A stretch of 64,000 nucleotides of DNA from assembly GCA_964565645.1 (NCBI GenBank), contig CAZMFQ010000003.1, forward strand, positions 180,514 through 244,513, read 5' to 3'. The first letter of the stretch is position 1. Each line of letters starts with the position of its first letter. Below the pieces are notes generated by a model, which made no database searches, had not been told where the DNA came from, and worked only from the letters and a program-made list of their open reading frames with translations. This document shows, piece by piece, positions 1 through 8,992 of this stretch. A program made the position numbers and the translations under genes. Source of the DNA: JAHIQC01 sp964565645 (lineage in GTDB: Bacteria > Actinomycetota > Coriobacteriia > Anaerosomatales > JAHIQC01).

Positions 1-640
1 AGACCGCGACGCACAGCGTGAGCCATGCCGAGCCGAGGATCCACGAGGCAAGCACGTCGCCGAAGTAGTGGACGCCCAGGTAGACGCGGGAGAACGCGAT
101 GAGGCCCGCGATCGTGACGCAACCCGCCAGGGTCCACAGCCGCACTCCCGGCCGCTTGGCCTCCAGAGCGACGATGAAGCACAGGATCCCAAAGAACAGG
201 AAACTCGCGAGCGCGTGCCCGGAGGGCAGACTGTAGTTGTCGGGCAGCGGGATGCGCGCGTACTCCAGGCCCGGACGGGCGCGCTCGATGAGCGAGCGGA
301 AGACCTGGCCCACGACCGCACCGAGCGAGACCGTGAGGACCACGAGAAGGGCCTCGGCGCGACGCTTGCGGGCGAGCAGGTACCCGCCGAGTACGAGAGT
401 GGCGATGGTGACCGACCAGAAGTCGGCCAGGTGCGTGATCCCCACGAACACCGTGTCGAGCACCGGCGTCGACAGCGCGCGGATGGCGGCAGAGAAGGAC
501 TCGTCGAACGCGACGAACGGGTGATAGAGCAGGACTGCGGCCACCAGGGCGGCGAACGCGAGCGCTGCGAGCGCGAACGCGAACACGAGCAGGCCCGGCC
601 TGGGGTCCCTGCGCCACAGCGCAGCCGCTCGTGCCCTCAC
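1..640 (-). CDS. PAP2-family membrane phosphatase (3' end off the left edge)
   Basis: Membrane phosphatase of the PAP2 superfamily, which removes phosphate from lipid phosphates such as phosphatidic acid or undecaprenyl pyrophosphate. About 213 codons are visible and no stop is reached before the window edge. An N-terminal membrane segment lies near residues 15-38. The three PAP2 signature blocks follow in order: R-x6-RP (RSLIERARP, near residue 115), PSGHA (near 139) and SRVYLGVHYFGD (near 184-195), whose histidine is the family's nucleophile. The GTG start is chosen because AGGGGAGG sits about six bases upstream. It begins 10 bases after the pyrophosphatase stop, so the two are probably co-transcribed. 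The substrate cannot be told from sequence. Confidence 0.85.
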   Translation of the reverse strand, partial: MRARAAALWRRDPRPGLLVFAFALAALAFAALVAAVLLYHPFVAFDESFSAAIRALSTPVLDTVFVGITHLADFWSVTIATLVLGGYLLARKRRAEALLVVLTVSLGAVVGQVFRSLIERARPGLEYARIPLPDNYSLPSGHALASFLFFGILCFIVALEAKRPGVRLWTLAGCVTIAGLIAFSRVYLGVHYFGDVLASWILGSAWLTLCVAV

Positions 641-650
641 GTGCCCTCCC

Positions 651-2276
651 CTACGAACCGGCCGCGTCGACCAATCTCGCGGCGATCTGCTTCTTTCGCG
701 AGAGTACACCATCGAGCCAGACGCGGCCCTCGGCGAGGGAGACCCCCAGCCCGCGTTCGACGATGCGCGTCTTGCCCGATGCGAGGACCCAGCTGCCCTC
801 GCGGACGACGTCGGTCACCATGAGCACGACCACGTCGTAGCCGCGCGCGTCCAGGAGCGCGTCCATGACGCGACGCAGCTCCTCGGCATGCTCGAGGGTC
901 TCGTCGGCGTCCACGGTCTCCACCTGGCCGATCGCCGCGAAGGTGTCCCCCACGCGGTACTCCTTGAGGTCGGCGCGCACGGCGCGGTCCGCCGAGAACA
1001 CGGTGCCCGCGGAGCGCGCCCGGAACATCTCGAGGCCGAACTCCAGAGCGTCCACGCCCGCGGTGCCGGCGAGCCAGCCCGCGATCTCGCGGTCGGTCTC
1101 GGTGGTGGTCGGCGACTTGAGCAACACCGTGTCGGTGAGCAGCGCCGAGAGCATCACACCGGCCATCGCGACCGGAGGCGTCACGTCGAGGTCGCGGTAG
1201 CGCGAAGCCACGATCGTCGCGGTCGAGCCGACCGGGAGGTTCAGGAACAGGATCGGGCCGGTGGTCTGCACGTCGCCCACGCGGTGGTGGTCGACGATCT
1301 CCACGACGGCGGAGTCCTCGATGCCCGTCGCACTCTGCGCGACTTCGTTGTGGTCCACGAGGATCACCCGGCGACGCATGCCGCGTGCGATGTTCGTGCG
1401 GGTCAGCACGCCCAGAAGCTTGCGCTGCGCGTCCACGACCACCGCCTCGCGGTGCGTGCTCGAGAGCATGTCCTCGGTGGCCTCTGACAGCAGCGCGTCC
1501 GGCTCCACGTACAGGACGTTGGGATCCATGATGTCGGCCACCCGGTGCGCGAGGTTCACGAGCCGTGCGGCGGCGAACGTGTCGTGGTAGGTGGTGATGA
1601 CCGCGGCGCCGTGCGCCCTGGCCGCCTCGATGACCTCGGCGTCGGGTCGCGCACCGCCGGTGACCACGAGACAGGCGACCCCCGCGTCGATCGCCATGGG
1701 CTGGGTACGGAGCCTGTCGCCCACGATGAGCACGTCGCCCGGACGGATGTAGCCGAGCATCGTCGCAGGTTCCATCGCGCCGATAAGCACGTTGCCGCTG
1801 ATCTCGGCCGCGGCGTCACCCTCGACGATCTCGCCCTCGAGCGCGGCGGCGAACGCGCCGACGGTCGTGGCCATGTTCTCGAACCCGCGGATCTGCAGGT
1901 CGCTCAGGTAGCGCTCAGCGAGGATGTTCTGGTTGATGAGCCCGACAACGAACCCGCCTTCGAGCACGGGCAGGGCACGCACTCCGCGCTCGGTCATGAG
2001 CCGACCGGCGTCGAGCATCGTCACGTCGCTTCCCACGTACGCGACGTCCTCGGTCATCACGTCTCGCACGCGTGTGTGCACGTGCCCGATCTCCTCGGGC
2101 AACTGGAGTCCGAACCGCGCGAATACCCACTCGGTCTCGGCCGGGACCGGCCCCAGACGCGCCGGAACGTAGACGTTCTCGGGATCGGTGAGGTTCTTGA
2201 GATGCGCGTAGGCGACCGACGAGCAGATCGAGTCGTTGTCGGGGTTCTTGTGGCCAAAGACCAGGATGGGTCCCAT
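651..2276 (-). CDS. Manganese-dependent inorganic pyrophosphatase, CBS/DRTGG-regulated (family II)
   Basis: Cytoplasmic family II (DHH) pyrophosphatase that hydrolyses pyrophosphate to phosphate. At 541 residues it is much longer than the roughly 310 residues of an unregulated enzyme. The N-terminal DHH metal site is visible as HKNPDND (residues 9-15), and the second as VDHH near residue 331. The two halves of the catalytic core are separated by a regulatory insert: a CBS domain (about 70-125), a DRTGG domain (about 140-240) and a second CBS domain (about 245-303). Characterised CBS-pyrophosphatases of this layout are controlled by adenine nucleotides and diadenosine polyphosphates; that control is inferred here. 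A promoter lies about 50 bases upstream. Confidence 0.93.
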   Translation of the reverse strand: MGPILVFGHKNPDNDSICSSVAYAHLKNLTDPENVYVPARLGPVPAETEWVFARFGLQLPEEIGHVHTRVRDVMTEDVAYVGSDVTMLDAGRLMTERGVRALPVLEGGFVVGLINQNILAERYLSDLQIRGFENMATTVGAFAAALEGEIVEGDAAAEISGNVLIGAMEPATMLGYIRPGDVLIVGDRLRTQPMAIDAGVACLVVTGGARPDAEVIEAARAHGAAVITTYHDTFAAARLVNLAHRVADIMDPNVLYVEPDALLSEATEDMLSSTHREAVVVDAQRKLLGVLTRTNIARGMRRRVILVDHNEVAQSATGIEDSAVVEIVDHHRVGDVQTTGPILFLNLPVGSTATIVASRYRDLDVTPPVAMAGVMLSALLTDTVLLKSPTTTETDREIAGWLAGTAGVDALEFGLEMFRARSAGTVFSADRAVRADLKEYRVGDTFAAIGQVETVDADETLEHAEELRRVMDALLDARGYDVVVLMVTDVVREGSWVLASGKTRIVERGLGVSLAEGRVWLDGVLSRKKQIAARLVDAAGS

Positions 2277-2324
2277 GTGTTCCTTCTACCTCCATGGCGG
2301 CGGGAGGCGCCGCGTTCGACGCAC

Positions 2325-2353
2325 AGTGTAGCCGCTCCGCGGCACCCGTCCAA
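2325..2353 (-). promoter_or_regulatory. Sigma70-like promoter of the pyrophosphatase gene
   Basis: Reading the minus strand, TTGGAC (2353-2348), a 17-base spacer and TACACT (2330-2325) give a good -35/-10 pair. The expected transcription start is near 2318, about 40 bases before the ATG at 2276. This separates the pyrophosphatase/PAP2 pair from the ABC exporter genes upstream. Confidence 0.55.
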
Positions 2354-2383
2354 CACCTGCCGAGGAGCATGCTCGCGCGCGGG

Positions 2384-3139
2384 TCAGTCCAGCGAGAGCC
2401 TCGAACGCTTGAAGCGCCGCATCGCAAGCCCCACGAAGACCGTGTCGACCAGAGCGAGCACGAGCGCGCTCACGAGCGCGATCATCCGCCCGTCGAGGGT
2501 TGTGGACCACTCCCAGAGCGCTTGCTGCTGGAGCGGGGTGAGCGCCCGCGCCGCGATACCGATCGCAAGCCCGGGGATCCACAGGATCGCGAGGATGCCG
2601 AGCGAGAGCGTCTGACCCGCCTGGCGCACCGTCTTGGCCTTGAGTGAGATCATCACGCCGATCGCGGCGATGAGCAGCGTGACGAGCAGCCCTATCACGA
2701 GCACGCCGAGCGTCACCGGGAACGAGAACAGCAGCACCCGCCCCGCCCTGACGGCGTAGACGGCATTGACGCTCAGAAGGCTCAGGGCCATGACCGCCAC
2801 GAGCATCCCGTAGCCGTACGCGACGGCGGCGGCGATCTTGCCGAAGAGGATGGCGCGGTCCGAGAGCGCGGTCGTGAGCAGGGTCTCGAGCGTGTGACGC
2901 TCGCGCTCGCCGGCGAACGAGTCCGCCACGAGCGCGCTCACGAGGAACAGCGGGAGCCAGGTCCACGCGAACAAAAGCCACCAGCGGTCCACCCACGTCG
3001 CACCCGCCTGCAGGGGCATCACGACGCCGAAGACCACGAGGATGAGCGCGAGGTTGAATATGGTCGCGCGCGACCCGCCGGCCCTGAGCACGACCTCGCG
3101 GACCTCCTTGGTGACGATGAGCCACATGTCAGCGAGCAT
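2384..3139 (-). CDS. ABC-2 type transporter permease
   Basis: Integral membrane half of an ABC exporter. The 251-residue protein begins with a cytoplasmic segment (MWLIVTKEVREVV) typical of ABC-2/NatB-type permeases. It then has about six hydrophobic segments and a soluble region between the first two containing GERERHTLETLLTTALS, a sequence pattern common in this family. The ATG at 3139 is preferred because GAGGAGGGGAG lies 6-9 bases upstream. It overlaps the end of the ATPase gene by 11 bases, so translation is coupled. An in-frame ATG at 3127 is the alternative. The exported substrate is unknown. Confidence 0.88.
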   Translation of the reverse strand: MLADMWLIVTKEVREVVLRAGGSRATIFNLALILVVFGVVMPLQAGATWVDRWWLLFAWTWLPLFLVSALVADSFAGERERHTLETLLTTALSDRAILFGKIAAAVAYGYGMLVAVMALSLLSVNAVYAVRAGRVLLFSFPVTLGVLVIGLLVTLLIAAIGVMISLKAKTVRQAGQTLSLGILAILWIPGLAIGIAARALTPLQQQALWEWSTTLDGRMIALVSALVLALVDTVFVGLAMRRFKRSRLSLD

Positions 3140-4106
3140 CCGCGCTCCCCTCCTCGGCCATCTCGAGCCCCGCCTGGTCGGCCCCTTCGAGCAGCGCGAG
3201 GAACGCCTCCTCGAGGGTCTCGGTGCCGTGCCGGACCTCCTCGATCTCGACGCCGCGCTCCACGAGCAGCCGGACGATGCCGGGGACGCGCGCATCGGGC
3301 GTCAAATCGATCCGCAGGCGGCCGTTGTCGCGCGCCGCGTCCTGCACGTAGCCGAGAGCGGCGACCTCGTCGATGAGAGGCTGCGTGAACCCGGAGCCCA
3401 CGACCTCGAGCCGCCGCTTGCCCACCCTGCCCCTGACCTCGTCGGGGTGGCCGAACGCGATGAGCCTGCCCTTTCGGATGACGCCCACGAGGTCGCAGAG
3501 ACGCTCCGCCTCGGCAAGGTGGTGCGTGTTGATGAACACGGTGACTCCCTGCTCGCGCACGAGGTGCTCGAGGTCGTCGCGCAGGTCGGCCGCGGCGATC
3601 GGGTCGAGACCGGCGGTCGGCTCGTCCAGGAACAGCATGCGCGGGCGGTGCAGGAGCGCACGGACGACCGCGAGGCGCTGCTTCATGCCGCGGCTCCACG
3701 TGCCCACGAGCTCCCCGCGACGCTCGTACAGATCGAGGGGCTCGAGCAGCTCCCGGAGGCGGGGTGCGATCTCGGCGCGTTTCATGCCGGCGGCGCGGCC
3801 GAAGAACACGAGGTTCTCCTCGGCGGACAGGCGTTCGTAGAGGCCGGCGTGCTCCATGAGTGCACCACTCACCGTGCGCACCGCATCGGCGTCGCGCACG
3901 ATGTCATGCCCCAGGACCCGCGCGCTGCCGGCCGTAGGCTCGACAAGTCCGAGGAGTATGCGGACCGTGGTCGTCTTGCCCGAGCCGTTGGGGCCGAGGA
4001 ACCCGAACACGATGCCGGCAGGCACCTCGATCGTGAGCGCATCGACCGCCCGCACGCTGGGGAAATCGCGCGTCAGTCCGTCGGTGGAGATGGCGTTGGA
4101 GTCCAT
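3129..4106 (-). CDS. ABC transporter ATP-binding protein
   Basis: Nucleotide-binding subunit that powers the adjacent ABC-2 permease. Of its 325 residues the first 220 or so form the ATPase domain. Visible motifs are Walker A GPNGSGKT (38-45), a degenerate signature WSRGMKQRL (about 137-145, with G-M-K in place of the usual G-x-Q), Walker B MLFLDEPTAGLDP and the switch histidine in INTHH. The C-terminal hundred residues match the accessory domain of NatA/CcmA-like exporters. Such pairs export drugs, sodium or lipids, and nothing here decides between them. Confidence 0.92.
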   Translation of the reverse strand: MDSNAISTDGLTRDFPSVRAVDALTIEVPAGIVFGFLGPNGSGKTTTVRILLGLVEPTAGSARVLGHDIVRDADAVRTVSGALMEHAGLYERLSAEENLVFFGRAAGMKRAEIAPRLRELLEPLDLYERRGELVGTWSRGMKQRLAVVRALLHRPRMLFLDEPTAGLDPIAAADLRDDLEHLVREQGVTVFINTHHLAEAERLCDLVGVIRKGRLIAFGHPDEVRGRVGKRRLEVVGSGFTQPLIDEVAALGYVQDAARDNGRLRIDLTPDARVPGIVRLLVERGVEIEEVRHGTETLEEAFLALLEGADQAGLEMAEEGSADAR

Positions 4107-4132
4107 GTGTATGTGTTTCGGCGTTTGAGGCG

Positions 4133-4150
4133 CCGCACCTTATGGTGCGG
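4133..4150 (-). terminator. Hairpin between pcrA and the ABC ATPase gene
   Basis: A perfect 7-bp stem, CCGCACC/GGTGCGG, with a TTAT loop lies in the 79-base spacer downstream of pcrA. There is no clear T-run, only a short T-containing stretch further on, so it may be a weak terminator or an mRNA 3'-end stabiliser. Confidence 0.4.
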
Positions 4151-4185
4151 GGACGAGGCGCTGCGGAGGGACCGAAGCGCGCGGC

Positions 4186-6444
4186 CTAGCCGACCTTCCG
4201 AATGGGTGCATACCCCGCGAGCAGGTTCTTGGTGCCGGCTGGGCCTTTGAACACGATGGTGATCTTGTCGCCGACCACTGCGGTCACCCGGCCGACGCCG
4301 AACGTCTTGTGCTCGACGATGTCACCGGCCGCGAAACTCTCGGTCGCCGCGGGCTCCCGCTTGGCCACACCCTCGCCGCGAGGCGCGCCCGAGCCGAACA
4401 CGCGGCCCTCGCCGCGGTACGCGCCCGAGCCGGTGCCGAACGAGCCGCCCCGAGAGCCCTCGCCGCGCCGCGCGAAGCCGGTGCCGGTCACGCCCTGCGA
4501 GCCGACCCCGGAGGCCTTGATGTGCTCCTCGGGGATCTCGGCGATGAAGCGGCTGGGCGGGTTGTGCTGCGTGGCGCCGAACAGCGAACGTGAGTGCGCG
4601 TGCGTGAGGTACAGACGCTCGCGGGCGCGCGTGATCGCCACGTACGCGAGCCGGCGCTCCTCCTCAAGCCCGGACTGTTCGAACATCGAGTTCGCGTGCG
4701 GGAACACGCTGTCCTCCATGCCCACCACGAACACGACCGGGTACTCGAGGCCCTTGGCCGTGTGCACGGTCATGAGCGTCACGGTCCGCTCCGCCTCGGC
4801 GAGCGTGTCCAGGTCGGTGCGCAGCGCGGCCCACTCCATGAACTGCGGCAACCCGGCGGCGGGTTCGTCTCCCTGCGCCGGATGCTGCGCCGAGAACTCC
4901 TCGACCACGCCGAAGAACTCCCTGATGTTCTCGATGCGGCCTTCGGACTCGAAGGTGCGTTCCGCTTCGAGGGCGCTGATGAGCCCGGCGCGCTCGACGA
5001 TCGACCCGACCTGTGCGCGCAGCGACTCATCGGCCAGCCCGCGCAGCTCGTCGAGCAGTTCCACGAACGCGCCGAGCTTTCCCGCGATCGAGGAGCCGAA
5101 CTCGCCTTCGGCGGCGAGACGAAGCCCCGCCTCGAAGGAGATGCCGCGCGCGATGGACTCGTACTCGATCCGCTCGACGGTCGTCTTGCCGATGCCGCGC
5201 TTGGGGGTGTTGATGATGCGCTTGACCGAGATCTCGTCGGCGGGGTTAACGATCGCCTTGAGATAGGCCATCACGTCGCGGATCTCCGCGCGGTCGAAGA
5301 AGCGCGTGCCCCCCACGATCTGATACGGCACGCCGGCGCGCAGGAACATGTCCTCGATCACACGGCTCTGGGCGTTGGTGCGGTAGAACACCGCGAAGTC
5401 CGAGTAGCTCAGGTGGTCCTCGCGCATGACGCGCTCGATCTCGCCCGCCACGAACCGCGCCTCGTCGCGCTCATCACTCGCGTAGTAGCGGCTGATCGCC
5501 TCGCCGCCGGCGTTCGCGGTCCACAGCGTCTTTGGCTTGCGCCCCTGGTTGTTCGCCACCACCGCATTGGCGGCCGCGAGTATCGTCGCGGTCGAGCGGT
5601 AGTTCTGCTCGAGCCTGATCACGGTGGCGTCGGGATAGTCGCGCTCGAACTCCAGGATGTTGCGGATGTCCGCGCCCCGCCACGAGTAGATGGACTGATC
5701 GTCGTCGCCCACGACCATGAGGTTGCGATGCTTGGAAGCGAGCAGGTTCACGATGCGGTACTGCGCGTGGTTCGTGTCCTGGTACTCGTCGACGCTGATG
5801 TAGCGGAACCGGTCCTGGTAGGCCGCGAGCACGTCGGTGTGCTCGGCGAGCAGCCTGTGCGCCTCCACGAGCAGGTCGTCGAAGTCCATCGCGCACGCGG
5901 AGCGCATCCTCGCCCGGTAGCGCTTGTAGACCTTGGCCGCGGCCTTGTCGAGCGGCGTGACCGCGGCGCCTTCGAAGTCCGCGGGCCCGACGAGCTCGCT
6001 CTTGGCCGAGGAGATGCGGCCGAGGATGCCGTTGACGGGATAGCGCTTCTCGTCGAGCTCGAGCTCGGCCATCACGGCCTTGATCATCCGCTTGGTGTCG
6101 TCGGTGTCATAGATCGTGAAGTTGCGGTCGTACTCGATCCTGTCCGCATCGGCGCGCAGCATCCTCACGCACATCGCATGGAAGGTCATGACCCACATGG
6201 CCCGCACGCTGCCGCCCACGATCTCTGAAAGACGTTCCTTCATCTCCGCGGCGGCCTTGTTGGTGAACGTGATCGCCAGGATCTCCGCAGGTGAGACGCG
6301 TTTCTCGGTCACCAGGTGCGCGATGCGGTGCGTGAGCACGCGCGTCTTGCCCGAGCCGGCACCGGCGAGCACCAGCAGGGGCCCCTCGGTGGTCACGGCA
6401 GCGTCGCGCTGGGCCGGATTGAGGTCTGAGAGTGAGTAGGTCAT
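4186..6444 (-). CDS. pcrA: ATP-dependent DNA helicase PcrA/UvrD
   Basis: Superfamily 1A 3'-5' DNA helicase acting in nucleotide excision repair, mismatch repair and removal of recombinase or stalled polymerase. The 752-residue protein shows the helicase motifs in order: Q-motif LNPAQRDAA at the start, Walker A AGAGSGKTR (about 27-36), DEYQDT, GDDDQSIYSWRGAD, the LEQNYRS region, MTVHTAKGLE and VAITRARERLYL. After a Gly/Arg-rich linker the last 50 residues form a Tudor-like tail (GDIVEHKTFGVGRV), the part that contacts RNA polymerase in PcrA of other bacteria. It appears monocistronic. Confidence 0.95.
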   Translation of the reverse strand: MTYSLSDLNPAQRDAAVTTEGPLLVLAGAGSGKTRVLTHRIAHLVTEKRVSPAEILAITFTNKAAAEMKERLSEIVGGSVRAMWVMTFHAMCVRMLRADADRIEYDRNFTIYDTDDTKRMIKAVMAELELDEKRYPVNGILGRISSAKSELVGPADFEGAAVTPLDKAAAKVYKRYRARMRSACAMDFDDLLVEAHRLLAEHTDVLAAYQDRFRYISVDEYQDTNHAQYRIVNLLASKHRNLMVVGDDDQSIYSWRGADIRNILEFERDYPDATVIRLEQNYRSTATILAAANAVVANNQGRKPKTLWTANAGGEAISRYYASDERDEARFVAGEIERVMREDHLSYSDFAVFYRTNAQSRVIEDMFLRAGVPYQIVGGTRFFDRAEIRDVMAYLKAIVNPADEISVKRIINTPKRGIGKTTVERIEYESIARGISFEAGLRLAAEGEFGSSIAGKLGAFVELLDELRGLADESLRAQVGSIVERAGLISALEAERTFESEGRIENIREFFGVVEEFSAQHPAQGDEPAAGLPQFMEWAALRTDLDTLAEAERTVTLMTVHTAKGLEYPVVFVVGMEDSVFPHANSMFEQSGLEEERRLAYVAITRARERLYLTHAHSRSLFGATQHNPPSRFIAEIPEEHIKASGVGSQGVTGTGFARRGEGSRGGSFGTGSGAYRGEGRVFGSGAPRGEGVAKREPAATESFAAGDIVEHKTFGVGRVTAVVGDKITIVFKGPAGTKNLLAGYAPIRKVG

Positions 6445-6518
6445 GGCCTGTCAGTCTACACGCCGCCACGACACGACGGTAGGGAGGAATCGCTCCGAAA
6501 CGCGCCTAGAAGGCCCCG

Positions 6519-7163
6519 TCAGCGCTTCCGCCTGAGACACAACACCGCGGTGCCTGCACTGCACACGACAAGGCCCGCGAGCGCCATCGCATGCGCCAGC
6601 AGCAGTGAGTTGTCCGCGTTCGCGTAGCGCATGGCCTCGAAGGCCACGCTGGCGCTCCACATCCAGGCGACCGGCCCCAGCACGGCGAACACACCGAACA
6701 CCGCGAGCGGCACCGGCCTGCGTGCGGCGGGGTCGGACCAGACGGCGTATGCGAACGCCGCGACCGCGAGCACGGTGGGGACCACCGCGGCGATGAGATG
6801 GCCGTCGGTGAACGCGTCGGCAAAGAACCCGAACGCGCTCTCCGGCCGGAGTGCCTCCACGAACAGCATCACCGATCCCAGGGCGATGCCGAGCAGGCCC
6901 AGCAGAAGCCCCTTGCCCGCAGCGAGCAGCGCGCCCACCGGCCCGGGTCGCGCGCCCTTCGTGACCTCGCACACGGCCGCCGGCACGGTATAGGCGAGCG
7001 GGACGAGCAGCGCGCCAAGTTTGAGGAGCTGGCCGACGATCCCGACCGCGTCCCGTTGTGCCCAGAAGCACATCATCCCCACGGCGAGCACCGGCAGCGC
7101 TGCCACCCACGAGATCGCGAACCCTCGTGCCGCCACCTTCGACCGTTCGCGCATCTCGCTCAC
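6519..7163 (-). CDS. Hypothetical multi-pass membrane protein
   Basis: I do not recognise this 214-residue protein. It is very hydrophobic, with about five or six membrane segments separated by short Arg- or Asp-containing loops, and ends in a basic tail (CLRRKR) that would lie inside the cell. There is no signal peptide, cysteine motif or enzyme signature. The GTG start at 7163 is preferred because GGGGAG lies eight bases upstream. It lies downstream of the YdcF-like gene, 65 bases away on the same strand, and may be co-transcribed with it. Confidence 0.65.
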   Translation of the reverse strand: MSEMRERSKVAARGFAISWVAALPVLAVGMMCFWAQRDAVGIVGQLLKLGALLVPLAYTVPAAVCEVTKGARPGPVGALLAAGKGLLLGLLGIALGSVMLFVEALRPESAFGFFADAFTDGHLIAAVVPTVLAVAAFAYAVWSDPAARRPVPLAVFGVFAVLGPVAWMWSASVAFEAMRYANADNSLLLAHAMALAGLVVCSAGTAVLCLRRKR

Positions 7164-7228
7164 CAGCAACGCTCCCCTCGGGTCACCGGGGCACACGCCC
7201 CTGGGACATGGTTCATCATCCGGCCGGC

Positions 7229-8254
7229 CTATCCTGCCACATCACGCCACCACGCGCGCGCCCAGTACACCCAGAACCCGGGGATCTCGCGCACGACGAA
7301 CAGCGGCGTCTTGCCCACCGGCGCCAGCCGCATCGCCGGGACCGTGTAGACCTGCTGGCCCGCCGCCGCGTACGCCATCTTGATCCTCGGCAGGTGATAG
7401 AAGTGGCTCACGGCGATGATGCGGGTCGAACCGGATCCGCCGAGGAGCGCCACGGTGTCGCGCACCGTCGAGTCGGTGTCGACACCGAGACTGTCGGTCA
7501 TGATGGCGTCCTCGGGCACGCCGAGCTCGATCGCGCGGGCCTTCATCGCACGGGCCTCGTCCACCCCGTTGGCGCCGACGCCTCCCGACATCAGTATCGA
7601 GTCGACCTCGCCGCCCTTGAGGAGCTCGACGCCGGTGCGCACGCGCTCCTCTAGCGATGATGACAGCCGGCCGTCCGCATGCACTTTCGCGCCGAACACC
7701 ACCGCGACGTCGGCCTCGCGACGGTAGTCCGTGGTGCCGAAGAACGCGATCTGAGCGAGCGGGAACGCGAGCGCCACGCACACCGCCACGACCACGGTGA
7801 GCGCGTTCTCCGATCGCGAAGGGACGTGCCCGCCGAGGACCACGAGATGCGCAACGATGGCTCCGAGCACAAGGGCTATCAGGGCTGAGAAGGGCACCGG
7901 CACATACGGGTCGATCGTGCCCGCACGCCACGCGCCATAGAACCCGGCGACGTTGAGGCAGGCGACGAAGGCGAGCACCGCGCACGCCGCGGCGGTGATC
8001 TTGAGACGCAACGCCGACATATCAGGAGCGACCGCGTATGCGACAAGCAGCCCCGCCGCGACCGCCGCCACCAGCGTGCCCATCTGAAGCGGCAGGACGC
8101 CCACGTCGATCCACCAGAGGTCGGCCCCGAAGCCCCTCCCGAGGACCGATCCGACCACGTTGAGCCCTGAGAACACCCCGAAGAACAGGGCGATGCCGCG
8201 CACGAGCGCGCCGGCGGGATGCGCTTCGCGCCATCCGGTCCTCACCGATACCAT
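7229..8254 (-). CDS. YdcF/SanA/ElyC-family (DUF218) membrane protein
   Basis: DUF218 protein of 341 residues. Five or so N-terminal membrane segments (residues 1-165) precede a C-terminal DUF218 domain that begins at ADVAVVFGAKV. The domain contains the SGGVG loop, an acidic DSLGVDTDSTVRDT stretch and ISHFYHLPR-like residues (AVSHFYHLPRIKMAY), all typical of the SanA/YdcF group. Family members are linked to envelope integrity and enterobacterial common antigen or undecaprenyl phosphate metabolism, but the reaction is unproven. The ATG at 8254 follows GGGGGGACCGC; an in-frame start at 8302 also exists. Confidence 0.85.
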   Translation of the reverse strand: MVSVRTGWREAHPAGALVRGIALFFGVFSGLNVVGSVLGRGFGADLWWIDVGVLPLQMGTLVAAVAAGLLVAYAVAPDMSALRLKITAAACAVLAFVACLNVAGFYGAWRAGTIDPYVPVPFSALIALVLGAIVAHLVVLGGHVPSRSENALTVVVAVCVALAFPLAQIAFFGTTDYRREADVAVVFGAKVHADGRLSSSLEERVRTGVELLKGGEVDSILMSGGVGANGVDEARAMKARAIELGVPEDAIMTDSLGVDTDSTVRDTVALLGGSGSTRIIAVSHFYHLPRIKMAYAAAGQQVYTVPAMRLAPVGKTPLFVVREIPGFWVYWARAWWRDVAG

Positions 8255-8371
8255 GCGGTCCCCCCGAGTCGCAGTGTCGCAGCCCTCGGAACAGTCTCGC
8301 ATGCTCGTGGTGGTGCGTGCCCTGTCGTCACCGACCCGTCATATCCGCGCGCGAGACGATCGCGCGCCGCG

Positions 8372-8992
8372 TCACACGAAGGACCGCAGCACGGAGACGA
8401 GCGCCAATACCCCCGCGATGCCGAGAACGAGGGCCGAGACCCGCCCCGCCCACTCGACGAGCACCCCCGGAGCTTTCGCGCGCGCCATCGCCACCGCGAG
8501 CGCGAGGAACGTCCACCAGGCCAGCGATCCCGTCGCGATGCCCGCCACGAACACCGGCCCGTCACCCGGGTCCGCCACCGCGGCACCCAGCCCGGCCATG
8601 ATGGCCGCAAACGACATGATGGTCGCCGGGTTCGCGAGCGTGAGGGCGAAAGCCGACCCGCCTGTCGCCAGCAGGCCGCGGGTCGTGGGCACGAGGGCGG
8701 CGTCGCACGACTCACCCGACCGCCTCCACGCGCGGACGGCGAGCACGATGAGCAGCACGCCCCCGACCAGCCGCAGCGGTGTCTGCGCGGCCGACGCGAA
8801 CCGCGCGACCGCGGCGAGCCCGAGCGCGGCGAGCGCCGCGTACAGCCCGTCCGCGCATGCTACGCCGGCGCCACTCGCCAGCCCGAACCAGACGCCGCCA
8901 CGCAGTGTGCGCTGGATGCACAGGACCCCGACAGGTCCCACCGGCGCGGCCACCGCTATGCCCACGGCGAACGCTGCGGCGAACGCGCTCAC
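8372..8992 (-). CDS. LysE-family amino acid exporter
   Basis: Inner-membrane exporter of the LysE/RhtB family, 206 residues with about six membrane segments. The family landmarks are the N-terminal PVGPVGVLCIQRTLRGG block and the ANPATIMSFAA block in the second half. The start codon overlaps the stop of the Lrp-type regulator gene (GTGA), so the two are translationally coupled. By analogy with LysE and other Lrp-controlled exporters, it probably exports an amino acid sensed by that regulator; which one is unknown. Confidence 0.9.
   Translation of the reverse strand: MSAFAAAFAVGIAVAAPVGPVGVLCIQRTLRGGVWFGLASGAGVACADGLYAALAALGLAAVARFASAAQTPLRLVGGVLLIVLAVRAWRRSGESCDAALVPTTRGLLATGGSAFALTLANPATIMSFAAIMAGLGAAVADPGDGPVFVAGIATGSLAWWTFLALAVAMARAKAPGVLVEWAGRVSALVLGIAGVLALVSVLRSFV

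Noticed and set aside
2358..2367. GAGGAG in TGCCGAGGAG as a ribosome-binding site for a plus-strand gene
   Set aside because: The next ATG is one base away, and no plausible coding frame follows.
4594..6228. 544-codon open frame antisense to pcrA
   Set aside because: No ribosome-binding site or domain; mirrors pcrA codons.
7188..7201. GGGGC-ACAC-GCCCC hairpin as a terminator between the two membrane-protein genes
   Set aside because: Only five base pairs with no T-run; it overlaps the region just before the start of the downstream gene.
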